Source: an uncultured delta proteobacterium (GTDB lineage Bacteria; Desulfobacterota; Desulfovibrionia; Desulfovibrionales; Desulfovibrionaceae). From it: a DNA stretch of 64,000 bases. Positions 1-8,223 of this stretch are shown one piece after another. Every line of letters begins with the position of its first letter. Position 1 is the stretch's first letter. The DNA lies in the NCBI GenBank assembly GCA_903835685.1, contig CAILNX010000060.1:1-64000 (forward strand), read 5' to 3'. The notes under the pieces were generated by a model that searched no databases, had not been told where the DNA came from, and worked only from the letters and a program-made list of their open reading frames with translations. The position numbers and the translations under genes are program-made.

Positions 1-119
1 GTGAACGAACTGGGGGTGCAAACTCCAATATTGAGCTGATCAACCTCACCCCATCAGTGAGCAAGATATTTTCACAAGTAAAGTTTGACAAGTTGTTCAT
101 TACGAGAATGGGCAATTAG
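1..119 (+). CDS. STAS-domain protein, 3' end only (cut by window edge)
   Basis: Read from base 3, the frame gives ERTGGANSNIELINL and continues to VKFDKLF before a TAG at 117-119. This matches the C-terminus of the complete STAS protein at 60251-60574 (ERAGGASAKIQLINI, then VKFDKLF). STAS proteins are anti-sigma-factor antagonists switched by serine phosphorylation. Only the last ~38 residues are present, so the phosphorylation site lies outside the window. The codons are more AT-rich than in the 60 kb paralogue, so this is a divergent homologue and not a recent copy. Confidence 0.75.
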   Translation, partial: ERTGGANSNIELINLTPSVSKIFSQVKFDKLFITRMGN

Positions 120-289
120 AACAACATCGTGTTCAGCCAACGGTGAGCCAAAGTCTCGCCAAAGAAATCAGCCAAAGACCCGGGATGAGGGAGGTCTGAT
201 CCTGTGGCAGGAGCCACACTGAAGTTTGGCTAAACTCTATGATCCGTAGGCTTTACCTACTGTTTCACTGGCATGGCATTCAAGAGGCC

Positions 290-317
290 GTCAGTTCGAT
301 TCTGTCCAGCTCCACCA
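290..317 (+). other. tRNA/tmRNA-like 3' end, probable attachment site
   Basis: Bases 290-306 fold as a T-arm (GTCAG, loop TTCGATT, CTGTC, one mismatch). It is followed directly by a seven-base acceptor strand CAGCTCC, discriminator A and CCA at 315-317, which is the exact geometry of a tRNA or tmRNA 3' end. Upstream sequence does not fold into an anticodon arm, and a full tmRNA would overlap the STAS gene, so I see only the 3' portion. With the integrase ending 16 bases downstream, this is best read as an att site derived from the 3' end of ssrA or a tRNA. No second copy (attR) was found in the window. Confidence 0.45.
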
Positions 318-328
318 CGCAATTCCAA

Positions 329-360
329 GGGTTTAGGTCGAAAGGCCTAAACCCTTTTTT
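329..360 (+). terminator. Rho-independent terminator after the tRNA/tmRNA-like end
   Basis: A nine-base stem (GGGTTTAGG at 329-337, CCTAAACCC at 346-354) with an eight-base loop is followed by six T residues. The stop codon of the integrase on the other strand lies inside this hairpin, so the last integrase codons are made of terminator sequence. That is expected if recombination happened at this point. Confidence 0.85.
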
Positions 361-1520
361 CGTGATTTCAACCCCATATCTACCACATGTCTACCTTCCC
401 CATCCGCGCCACCCCGGTAATGCCGGTCCAGGGCCTTAAGCAGCCCATGCCTGTGCTCCACAGTCAGGTGGGAGTACCGGTTGGTCGTCTTGATATCCGC
501 ATGCCCGATCAACTCCGAAACGTCCTTGATCCCAGCCCCGGACAACAACAGGTTCGAACAGAACGTGTGCCGCAGATCATGGAAGCGGAAGTTGCTGATC
601 TTCGCAATTCTTCGCGCCTGAGCAAAAGCCGTCCTGAACGCCGCCAAGGGCTTGCCGTCGAGACGGCAGAAGACCGGAGCGTCTGGATTCAGTTCCGCAG
701 CTTGGCCCCCTCCATTTTTGCGGAGGTGCTCCCGCCATCGAAGTAAGGCCTCCCGTGTCCGGGGCATGAGCAAATCACCCCGATCCCGGGCGTTCTTGGT
801 CCTATGCAGTTGGATCAGGCCTGGCCCAGCGGAGTCGAGGTCAATTTTCCCCCAAGTCAGCCCCAGACATTCCTGCTTCGAGGCCCCATGCTCGGCCCCG
901 AGCATGATAAGTGCAGGAAGATAATACTTGGCCCGGGTCTTTTCCGCCGCCTCCAGGAGCCGGCTCAGCTCCCGGGGCTGTAAGAACCGCTTCCGGCAGT
1001 GTTCCTTCTCGCTTAGATAGTGGATGCCCGCCGTGGGATTCTGATGGATGGCACCCATCGCGAGCCCTTTTTTGAAGAGCTGCTTGAGGACGAACAGAAC
1101 CCTGTTGGCCAGGACGTTCGACCTCGATCCAGCCAACTCCGCTCGGTAGTCCAGAACATCGTCGGCTTGAAAGCGACACATCAATACCCGACCCCGATCC
1201 CGAATAAGCCGATCAAGGTGAATATAATATGCCTCCAAGGTCGCCGACCGAAGCTCTCCCGTCTTTCCTTTCCGCTCCCAATCCGTTCTCAGACTGGCAG
1301 CGACATCCACTACCGTCAGGGGCCTGACCCCGCCCTTCCGCACTTCCGGAATCCGGCCAAGATCAATCAGTGATCTCAACTCGTTCGCAGCGAGGTCCGC
1401 TTCGGCCTTCTTGCGGAAGGTTTTGTAGTGTTTTTTCACGCCGGTCTGGGGATCGCGAAAGCTCACATTGTAACTCGCCCCATCTTGTCGGGGGCGCCGT
1501 TGGATAGTCACGGTTGCCAC
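333..1520 (-). CDS. Tyrosine recombinase/phage-type integrase
   Basis: A 395-residue site-specific recombinase that would insert and excise the element. The N-terminal ~60 residues look like an arm-type binding domain, residues ~70-170 like a SAM-like core-binding domain, and the rest like the catalytic domain. Visible catalytic residues are HDLRHTF (H-x-x-R), the IGHADIKTTNRYSH region with the second His and the nucleophilic Tyr, and a TKN lysine region. The first catalytic arginine region reads GASKQE where many relatives have G-x-R-x-x-E, so Arg I is not obvious. The excisionase-like gene lies 13 bases upstream, and the gene ends at the tRNA/tmRNA-like att site. This is the usual arrangement of an integrative element. 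Confidence 0.88.
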   Translation of the reverse strand: MATVTIQRRPRQDGASYNVSFRDPQTGVKKHYKTFRKKAEADLAANELRSLIDLGRIPEVRKGGVRPLTVVDVAASLRTDWERKGKTGELRSATLEAYYIHLDRLIRDRGRVLMCRFQADDVLDYRAELAGSRSNVLANRVLFVLKQLFKKGLAMGAIHQNPTAGIHYLSEKEHCRKRFLQPRELSRLLEAAEKTRAKYYLPALIMLGAEHGASKQECLGLTWGKIDLDSAGPGLIQLHRTKNARDRGDLLMPRTREALLRWREHLRKNGGGQAAELNPDAPVFCRLDGKPLAAFRTAFAQARRIAKISNFRFHDLRHTFCSNLLLSGAGIKDVSELIGHADIKTTNRYSHLTVEHRHGLLKALDRHYRGGADGEGRHVVDMGLKSRKKGLGLST

Positions 1521-1533
1521 GTGTCAATCTCCT

Positions 1534-1734
1534 TCACGCGCCTTTCACACACTCTCGATTGTCAAAGAACACTTGGACTTCCGACAGCTTGAACAACCGC
1601 CGATTGCCGATCACATAGCTTTTAAGCTGGCCTGCAAGGGCTAGGCGGGTAACCGTAGATCGGTGTACACGCAAATACGCTGCTGTTTCGGCCAAAGTCA
1701 GGATCGGGTCCGCTTGAAGCTGATCAAAATTCAT
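1534..1734 (-). CDS. Excisionase-like MerR/HTH_17 DNA-binding protein
   Basis: A 66-residue protein with a winged-helix excisionase pattern: LTLAETAAYLRVHRSTVTRL followed by IGNRRLFKLSEV. The start at 1734 (MNFDQLQ) is chosen because GAAGGAG lies just before it. A TTG start five codons earlier would overlap that ribosome-binding site. It probably directs the neighbouring integrase toward excision and may repress transcription. It lies 13 bases upstream of the integrase and is presumably co-transcribed. Confidence 0.75.
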   Translation of the reverse strand: MNFDQLQADPILTLAETAAYLRVHRSTVTRLALAGQLKSYVIGNRRLFKLSEVQVFFDNRECVKGA

Positions 1735-2155
1735 AGTGGGCTCCTTCAAGATTGTCCAGCTTGTGCGCCAAAGGTTGACCTTTTAGCGCTCCTACCCTCT
1801 ATGTTAAAAAATGATCAGAACCCCCCGCAGCAAAAGCGTAACGCGATGAAAATTATACTGATATTTTTTTTGATTTTTTATTTTTCCGTTTAATTTTATA
1901 AAGTTTTGGCCTAGAATGGCTTGGTTCAGGCTTTCCGGACTAGCTGGCCTCTGGACGAAAAAGGGGATCCATGGGGAACGAGAGGAGGTATCGGAACAAT
2001 TGGCCAACATCCCAGTGAAGCTGGCCAGCGGCCAGGAGGCAAGACCACCAAAAGAGGCCAATCAAAGAAGCAGGAGATCCAAGCCTGGCGGCTATGGGCC
2101 CCTGCGGCTTGGATACTGAGAGCTTTTACTTCACATCCAACCAACGGTGGACACC
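1735..2155. other. Intergenic region with AT-rich promoter-like stretch
   Basis: No convincing gene. Bases ~1800-1910 are strongly AT-rich, with long T runs at 1863-1890, and probably hold divergent promoters for the excisionase/integrase pair and the gene at 2156. Bases 1916-2146 return to high GC. Short open frames there have no recognisable protein. Confidence 0.5.
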
Positions 2156-3154
2156 ATGACCAAGGCATTTCAAAATACTGTAAACCGCGAATTTCTAATT
2201 GAAACCTTAAAACAAGATGAATTCTACTCAGAAAAAAAAATATTAAGCGCAATAGCAAATGGTGTATCATTTACACATAAAGACAATACAAATAATATTG
2301 GAATAAACGCAAAGAATTTAGCATCTATAATGATATGTCAGTTATGTGAAACTGCAATTGACCATACAAAATACATTTGCGGCGACGACGATTATAACAA
2401 ACGAATTGAGTCATTTAAAGAACATACTGGCAAAACAGAACTTGCATCAAAAGATATGCAGATACTTTTTGATATTCACTTAGACAGCAAAAACCCCTAC
2501 ATTAAAACCGATGATGACGAGTCATCTAGAGTACCAATTTCGGTGAGCACTGATGACTTACAAGAGGCGCTACTTAGGAACAAACTTCCACTTCCGCATG
2601 CTATCTACCCAGATGCTGACTGTAACACGAATAAAATATTCGAATATATACAAAGAGTAAATCCTGGCCTTATTAATAATTTTTCTATTAAGGATATACA
2701 CGACTGGGTGGATGAAAATAATACCATCCACGATGTGCAGCAATTACAAGTCAGCTCGGATGAGATAATCCCATTCATAACAGACAAAGGAGCAGACTGG
2801 GGTGAACTAACTATATCTTTTGTTGACAGAGAAACAGTGCGCATAAAATATAAAAACACCATAGAAATAAGAACATATAGGGAGATGGGGTTTTTTAATA
2901 ATAAAACAGAAAAAGAGCCGGTTAAGAGTTGGCTATTTTTTGAGTGCCTAGCGATGGAATATGGGACATGGCCGCCGAATGGGAGCAAGCGGTGCGAAAA
3001 ATTTAAGAATCCAGCAAATACTATTTCAATTTTGAGAGGCAAGCTAAGCCAAGTGTTTCAACAAATTGAAGGCGACCCATTTTATAAGCACCATACAAAA
3101 TACGGGTACAGCATTAAGATTACCTTAAGACATGAATGTTTACTAAACGCATAA
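2156..3154 (+). CDS. Low-GC hypothetical protein, probable acquired cargo gene
   Basis: A 332-residue protein I do not recognise. The start at ATG 2156 follows GGTGGA at five to six bases; a GTG three codons upstream is an alternative. The coding sequence is markedly AT-rich against the GC-rich surroundings, so it was probably acquired recently. No signal peptide or membrane segment is visible. The C-terminal ~60 residues (ISILRGKLSQVFQ, then YGYSIKITL) could form a small winged-helix or wHTH-type domain. It stands alone between the integrase module and an IS fragment, a common place for defence or other cargo genes. That role is inferred from position only. Confidence 0.7.
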   Translation: MTKAFQNTVNREFLIETLKQDEFYSEKKILSAIANGVSFTHKDNTNNIGINAKNLASIMICQLCETAIDHTKYICGDDDYNKRIESFKEHTGKTELASKDMQILFDIHLDSKNPYIKTDDDESSRVPISVSTDDLQEALLRNKLPLPHAIYPDADCNTNKIFEYIQRVNPGLINNFSIKDIHDWVDENNTIHDVQQLQVSSDEIIPFITDKGADWGELTISFVDRETVRIKYKNTIEIRTYREMGFFNNKTEKEPVKSWLFFECLAMEYGTWPPNGSKRCEKFKNPANTISILRGKLSQVFQQIEGDPFYKHHTKYGYSIKITLRHECLLNA

Positions 3155-3220
3155 TCATGCAGAATATCGACAGCCCCGGGCGGGTGGCTTGGGTTCAGCA
3201 ACCAGTTCGGTTTGGCAGCG

Positions 3221-3547
3221 TCATTCCCCCTCTTCCGGATCATGGAAATTCCTCAGCACGCTGTTGAACCATTTCGCCCGGAAATCATCGGAGACGGGCA
3301 GTTGGCTGGCAAACAGGGTAGACTTGGTAAGAAAGCGATCATTCAGGAGATCGACGAGGAGCCACCCTTGTTCAGCCGTGACCGGGTCGCGGAGCCAGTC
3401 ATCGATGACTAGGATGTATCGCTGGGCAAATTTGTTGGCCAGTTTGTTGTAGGTGCCGTCGCCGCTGGCGATGACCAGTTTCCCGATCAGACGCGGGAAG
3501 TGCTGGTAGCTGGCTCGAAGCCCGTCCCGGCAGGCCCTGTGAGCCAT
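3221..3547 (-). pseudogene. IstB-like ATPase remnant of an IS21-family element
   Basis: The translation AHRACRDGLRASYQHFPRLI, then KLAKRFAQ-like sequence, ILVIDDWL, TAEQGWLLVDLLNDRF and TLFASQLPV, follows the central part of IstB, the AAA+ helper ATPase of IS21 transposition. The Walker B-type IDDW is present. The N-terminal half with the P-loop is gone: an in-frame TGA lies four codons before the first Met, and no IstB sequence continues upstream. The C-terminus also diverges from the family. No istA transposase or IS21 ends are visible. Confidence 0.75.
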
Positions 3548-3697
3548 AGCGTAGGATCAATATGATGACCGTATCGGACGCGGGCCCCCCAAGCCAATAA
3601 ACTGATTATTCTTGACTTGTTGCCGATACGCTCTATTCTCCCTCAGTAAAAATTGGCCGTTGGTCCGCATCTTCCGGCCTTGAGAGGGAGTTCCAAA

Positions 3698-5374
3698 ATG
3701 CCTGGACAGATCGGCCAGTATTGTCTCACCCCCGAAGAGGAGGAAGCAGCCCGGAAAACGGCCATGCACTGCCGCAAGGCTGCGAAAAGTCTGCACCAGA
3801 AGGGGGTCGCGGAGTACGAGGCCGAGAGCATGGTGATACGTTGGCTTTCGGGTGGGAAGTGCACCCCGCCTCCACTCATGTCCAGCGATGACATCGAACT
3901 TGTTTGGCAAATGGTGCCCGTCGTCTCGGATTCGAAGGCCCGGGCCCAGACTTTGATCTGCTTCCTCGACGATGTTGGAGTTGTCCAGGGCTGGCGCTGT
4001 TCCCTTCTTCGGATGCCACCGGAGATGGCCTGGCTCATGAGTACACTCGGTGGCCTTGAAGGGAAAAAACATGTGCGCTGCCAGCATCTTCGGTCAGTGA
4101 ACGCCGCCATTCTAGCCAAGGGGTATGGATACGGAGGCGAAACCATCCTAGAGTCCCAGCCAATCGACCCCAGACTTAAGGCCTCGCGGGGCGAGGTTGC
4201 TACAGGACCGGATCCCATGGAGATGGAATCAGCCCCGCCTTTTCCAGCCTTGAGCCTGGTTCTGGCGGTCCCGGAACTTTCCAACCGTCTCACCCATGCA
4301 CAGTTGATTGGACCGAACCGGGGGGCACAGACCAGCAACGGTGAACTCCTTGCCCTGGGCAGGGCTGTGAAGCGGATGGGGCCTGGCTGCCGACTGGTGA
4401 CGTTGGCCTCCTGGGGGTTTTGTAGCGACTCTGCCCCGACCGAAACTGAGTTAAAGGGTAGGATTCTCAACTCGAGGTGGCTGGAAAGTGTAATCCAACT
4501 CCCGACCGGACTCATCCATAAAACGCGGTGGCAACCGGCCCTCTTGGTGTTGGACAGTTCGCGCCAAGGCAAACAGGTCCGCCTAGTCGATGCGACCGAA
4601 GGATTTGCTGAGCGGCGCGGTTCCCGTGGCGGCTCCGTGAGTCTCTCCGATTGGCGTGAGGTGGCTGACCTGGCCCGGGGCAAAGAAGGCCCCTGCGCCA
4701 TCTCCGTGTCTCCGGAAGATTTGATCGAGGCAGGGTGCAACCTGTCCCCCCGACGCCATATCCAGGCGGCCCAGGCGGACGCCTTGGGCTTTGGCCATGG
4801 CACACCTTTAAAGACACTGGCGGCAATACTACGCGGCGGTGTATGGCCCAAGGCCGTGCCCGATAATCTTGGCGTCACGGGTGACATCTACTTGGAAGCT
4901 GCCATGCGAGACATCGGGCCGGACGGGATGCTTCGGCCCCCGGCCAAGCGGATACGTGTGACCGGATCTCTTTCAGAGCGACAGCGGTCAGAAATTCTCA
5001 AGGCCGGGGATATCATTATCGGGGTCAAGGGAGCAGTGGGCCGGGTTGCCCTGGTCCCGGAGGACTGCGGTGAAAACTGGATCGCCGGGCAGAGCTTTCA
5101 ACTCTTGCGTGCAATTCCAGGTGTGAATCGAATCGTCCTGTTTCACTGGCTGAGATCCCTCAAGATCCAAACCCTCCTTTCAAAGGTGATTACTGGGGCC
5201 AGTTCGGCTGTCCTCAAGCGCAGGGATATCGAGTCATTGCCCGTGCCTGACTTCGGCCCTGGCGGAGTGAAGCAGGTTGAAGCGAACCACCAAGAATTAC
5301 TTAAGTTATCCAAAGACATTGAGTCCCTGGAAAGCCAACGGGCTGCCTTGCTGAAACTGATGCAGGATATTTAA
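3698..5374 (+). CDS. Fusion of degenerate HsdM-like and HsdS-like (TRD) domains
   Basis: A 558-residue protein starting at ATG 3698, with GGGAG seven bases upstream. The middle (WLESVIQLPTGLI, then QPALLVLD) matches the C-terminal half of N6-adenine type I methylases (HsdM). I see neither a convincing NPPY/F catalytic motif nor a clear SAM-binding FxGxG. The C-terminal ~180 residues (ILKAGDIIIGVKGAVGRVAL, SFQLLRA, LKRRDIESLPVPDF, then a coiled LSKDIESLESQRAALLKL tail) look like one target-recognition domain of a specificity subunit. It may be a DNA-recognition protein without methylation activity, and no hsdR is nearby. The VirD4/TraG-like ATPase follows after 354 bases, so a role in element transfer or stability is as possible as restriction. 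Confidence 0.65.
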   Translation: MPGQIGQYCLTPEEEEAARKTAMHCRKAAKSLHQKGVAEYEAESMVIRWLSGGKCTPPPLMSSDDIELVWQMVPVVSDSKARAQTLICFLDDVGVVQGWRCSLLRMPPEMAWLMSTLGGLEGKKHVRCQHLRSVNAAILAKGYGYGGETILESQPIDPRLKASRGEVATGPDPMEMESAPPFPALSLVLAVPELSNRLTHAQLIGPNRGAQTSNGELLALGRAVKRMGPGCRLVTLASWGFCSDSAPTETELKGRILNSRWLESVIQLPTGLIHKTRWQPALLVLDSSRQGKQVRLVDATEGFAERRGSRGGSVSLSDWREVADLARGKEGPCAISVSPEDLIEAGCNLSPRRHIQAAQADALGFGHGTPLKTLAAILRGGVWPKAVPDNLGVTGDIYLEAAMRDIGPDGMLRPPAKRIRVTGSLSERQRSEILKAGDIIIGVKGAVGRVALVPEDCGENWIAGQSFQLLRAIPGVNRIVLFHWLRSLKIQTLLSKVITGASSAVLKRRDIESLPVPDFGPGGVKQVEANHQELLKLSKDIESLESQRAALLKLMQDI

Positions 5375-5728
5375 ACCTCCGGCACAATCAACTTTTCTGC
5401 TGTGCAGCACCATATTGTAAGCTGCTTACTCTTGACAGCGTTCCCCCCGGTCGCTATTGGACAGGGAAAGGAGCGCGTCATGCCAAAAGTCATTTTACTG
5501 CTCTCACTTCGGCCAAGCCACCATCCGGTGCGGCAACCGGTCCCTTACCAGCGTCCAAGAAATGGGCGCGAGGATCATCGACAATTGGATCGCGGTCACG
5601 TGCCAGAGGGGCGCCGCGTTTAACCGGAAAGATTCTTTTTGATCCCTCGGGGGGCATAGCTGAGGCGGCTCAGGAGTGATGTTGTTCCTTTCAACCCAGG
5701 TAGAAATTGGTGAACCATCGAGGAATCC
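5375..5728 (+). other. Intergenic region with possible decayed small ORF
   Basis: No secure gene. Around 5436-5460 there is a TTGACA-like hexamer (ttgacag). An open frame at about 5457-5642 contains a Cys/His-bearing stretch (FYCSHFGQATIRCGNRSL) loosely like Ogr/Delta-type zinc-finger proteins, but the zinc ligands do not line up. I treat it as unproven. The last 30 bases carry the GAGG ribosome-binding site of the next gene. Confidence 0.35.
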
Positions 5729-7774
5729 ATGCGCCAGGTAAAAATCGTCCGTAAAATCGGTTTCTTATCGCCAGCCGAAACGACCAGTGTCTCGACGCCA
5801 GCCGCCGCCCCTGCCCATCTTGCTGCCGACGATCTCTTCCGGTTCGATTCGGGCCGTACCCTGGATTTCCTCGAGGGGACGTTCAACGTCCTCATCGCCG
5901 GGGCCACCGGCCGTGGGAAATCCAAGTCCGTTGTCGAGCCCTGCCTTGACCAGCTGATCGCCGCTGGACACGGCGGGATCGTGATCGACGTCAAAGGCAA
6001 CTGCACGGACGCCGCCCGCACCATGGCTGCGGCTCACGGCCGTGCTGCGGACGTCCTCGAACTTGGGACGTCCAGAACGGCCACACCGATCAATCTTTTC
6101 AATGGCTTATCCCTTCCGGACCTTCAAAAAATGGTCCGCTCACTGTCTGTCGGCGAGTTTGAAAACGCGACGGGAAATCTCGATTGGGCTCTCAAAGGGG
6201 TGAAAGTCGCACACGATCTCATTCAACTCCTGGCGTTCATCTCCAAAAAGGAGCCTTCATTCGCGCCAAATGTGGTCCTGGTCAATGCACTGCTCCACAA
6301 TTTCCGTCTCTCACGTGGAGTCATGCATTATTTTAAGAAGAAGCATTTTGACTCTAGCAATTACGAGCACACGCTTTTTGTGGACGAGTTGCAGGAAATA
6401 ACCTTTCACCCCCTGGTCCAAAAACCAACGAGTGGGCGCGCTCTGAGCGATTGGGAGTCGCAAACAACCTGGAACCTCCAGGCGGTGCGTCGTGCATTTT
6501 CTCTTTTGGCCGGGGATCCAAAAATCCGGCGCAACTTCGCGTCCACACTCAACCCCAAGATCAAGCTGGACTTCGGACAGCTGGTCTACAAGCAAAAGAA
6601 GATCGTGATCTTGCGGTTTGATCCGCAAACCACGGCGGGAGGATTGAAAATAGCCAAGTTCGTCAAGGAGAAATTCTACCAGGATGCCTACGCCCACGGT
6701 CTTTTACTGGCTCATGGGGACTTTACCTTCTGCGTAATGGACGAGTTTCAAGACATTATTGATCTCGATCCGAGCAATTCATATAACGACTCCGCATGGT
6801 TTGCGAAGTCGCGGGAGTTCAGCAATATCAATGTGATTGCAACGCAGGCGTTTGCCTCTCTCTACGCAGTCGCTGCACGTCCAGCTTCGGTTGATTCTTT
6901 GTTGAACAACTGCTCAACGAAGATCATCATGCAGATGGACGATCCACGGACGAACGATTATTTGGCCGGGATCCCGTCTGTGCCTTTGATGCCGAGTGAG
7001 TTGTGTAAAGGTCGGTGCCTGTTGCTGAAATATGATCTGTCCACGAGGAATTACATCATAAAAGAGGACGGGGTACAGCAGGCGCACGACGCGGGCAAGG
7101 CCCTGCTGGAGTCGATGGCGGCCCCGGACGAGGCCCCGGTGCCTATCCCGGCCAAGGGCCGGAAGGCCAAGCCGGAGCAGGAGTCCCCACACCCAAGCGG
7201 GCTGCCGGTCAAGCTGGTGCAACGGATCCTCAAACTGGACCCCGACAAGAAGTCGGATTCGGCGCCCAGCAGCAAGGCCCCCACCGAGGTTGACGAGGAA
7301 CAGCGAGCGGCCACCCTCCGGGCGGCCTCCCCCCGGTTGCTGGAGCTGTTTGAGGCGCACAAAAGTTTGTTTGACCCTCAAATGAAGGCCTCTCATTTGG
7401 CCGTCCCTGCGGGGTGGATCCAGGTGGCTGAGTGGTTCCTGCTCCGGGTGTCCAAGTTGGGCGTCCCCGTGGAAATCAGTGGGATCGGCGGGGAGCGGAG
7501 CGGGTTGTCGGTGACGATCCGGGACTTTGGGAGCCCGGCCAAGGTGCTGGCCGAAGAGGCCATGGAGCTCAGCCGGAAATTCTGCATGGAGTGCGGGGGC
7601 CGAATTGTCCGGCGCAAGCCTGCGGACCCGGCCAAGAGAGAGGGGGAAGAAGACGGACACTACCGCCTGCGGATTATGCGTCTGGAGCGCAAGCAGGCCA
7701 GCCTGTTCTGCCGGTCCTGCCGGGACCAGGATCTGGACGTCATCCGGGAGCCCCTGGCCAGGACGACGGGATAG
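5729..7774 (+). CDS. VirD4/TraG/TraD-like coupling ATPase with C-terminal zinc ribbon
   Basis: A 681-residue P-loop ATPase. The Walker A motif GATGRGKS lies near residue 57, followed by GGIVIDVKGN, a common signature of type IV coupling proteins (a strand, then DxKG). The Walker B is FCVMDEFQDI around residue 340, followed by ATQAFASL. Family members pump DNA-protein complexes into a type IV secretion channel. I see no clear N-terminal membrane segments, so it resembles soluble TraG/TraD-like or mobilisation ATPases. A proline- and lysine-rich linker (~455-530) leads to a C-terminal domain with CMECGG and CRSCR, a likely zinc ribbon. No relaxase or secretion genes are in the window, so the transfer module is incomplete or lies elsewhere. 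Confidence 0.72.
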   Translation: MRQVKIVRKIGFLSPAETTSVSTPAAAPAHLAADDLFRFDSGRTLDFLEGTFNVLIAGATGRGKSKSVVEPCLDQLIAAGHGGIVIDVKGNCTDAARTMAAAHGRAADVLELGTSRTATPINLFNGLSLPDLQKMVRSLSVGEFENATGNLDWALKGVKVAHDLIQLLAFISKKEPSFAPNVVLVNALLHNFRLSRGVMHYFKKKHFDSSNYEHTLFVDELQEITFHPLVQKPTSGRALSDWESQTTWNLQAVRRAFSLLAGDPKIRRNFASTLNPKIKLDFGQLVYKQKKIVILRFDPQTTAGGLKIAKFVKEKFYQDAYAHGLLLAHGDFTFCVMDEFQDIIDLDPSNSYNDSAWFAKSREFSNINVIATQAFASLYAVAARPASVDSLLNNCSTKIIMQMDDPRTNDYLAGIPSVPLMPSELCKGRCLLLKYDLSTRNYIIKEDGVQQAHDAGKALLESMAAPDEAPVPIPAKGRKAKPEQESPHPSGLPVKLVQRILKLDPDKKSDSAPSSKAPTEVDEEQRAATLRAASPRLLELFEAHKSLFDPQMKASHLAVPAGWIQVAEWFLLRVSKLGVPVEISGIGGERSGLSVTIRDFGSPAKVLAEEAMELSRKFCMECGGRIVRRKPADPAKREGEEDGHYRLRIMRLERKQASLFCRSCRDQDLDVIREPLARTTG

Positions 7775-7839
7775 GTATTCGCTTCATGGATGGTCATTAG
7801 TCAACGATGCTGTACGATCATTAGTTTCCGAGGTGGAAA

Positions 7840-8223
7840 ATGTGTAAGCAAGAGGCCATAGTCAATGATTGGTGGCTGGTCGGCGGGCCGGACAAGCCGT
7901 TTTGGATGCTTTGCGGGACCGTGGTCAGTCACCCGCACATTCGGAGCGGGGCGAGGGATCTGCGGACCAGTGAGGTGGTCAGGCTGGATCGTGATGCTGG
8001 GATCTGCGAGACTCAAAACACGATTTACCGCCTCGAGGGGCCGGAGCGGGTTGTGACCGATGCCGACGAGCGGAACAATGTGTTGGACTATGTGGCCTGC
8101 GGAGTTGCGAACCGATGCGCTGCGGCGGGCCAGGTGATGAGTCTCGGCCAGTTTGTGAAGCTGCTGGAGCACCTGGCCACGGCGGATGAACTCCGGGGGC
8201 CGGTGGAAGGGCCGAAGCAGTGA
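7840..8223 (+). CDS. Hypothetical protein upstream of a HAD-type gene
   Basis: A 127-residue protein not recognised. It has an N-terminal segment with clustered aromatics (DWWLVGGPDKPFWMLCG), then TSEVVRLDRDAGICETQNTIYRL, which is typical of small phage or plasmid proteins that report element-specific responses. No membrane segment or signal peptide is seen. Its stop overlaps the start of the next gene by four bases, so the two are translationally coupled. Codon use is like the rest of the element. Confidence 0.6.
   Translation: MCKQEAIVNDWWLVGGPDKPFWMLCGTVVSHPHIRSGARDLRTSEVVRLDRDAGICETQNTIYRLEGPERVVTDADERNNVLDYVACGVANRCAAAGQVMSLGQFVKLLEHLATADELRGPVEGPKQ

Noticed and set aside
241-317. A complete tRNA gene ending at 317
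   Set aside because: T-arm and acceptor 3' strand are present, but the sequence upstream gives no anticodon arm, D-arm or matching 5' acceptor strand within tRNA distance.
5457-5642. Ogr/Delta-like zinc-finger gene
   Set aside because: Only one of the needed Cys pairs is suggested and the spacing does not fit; kept as an intergenic note.
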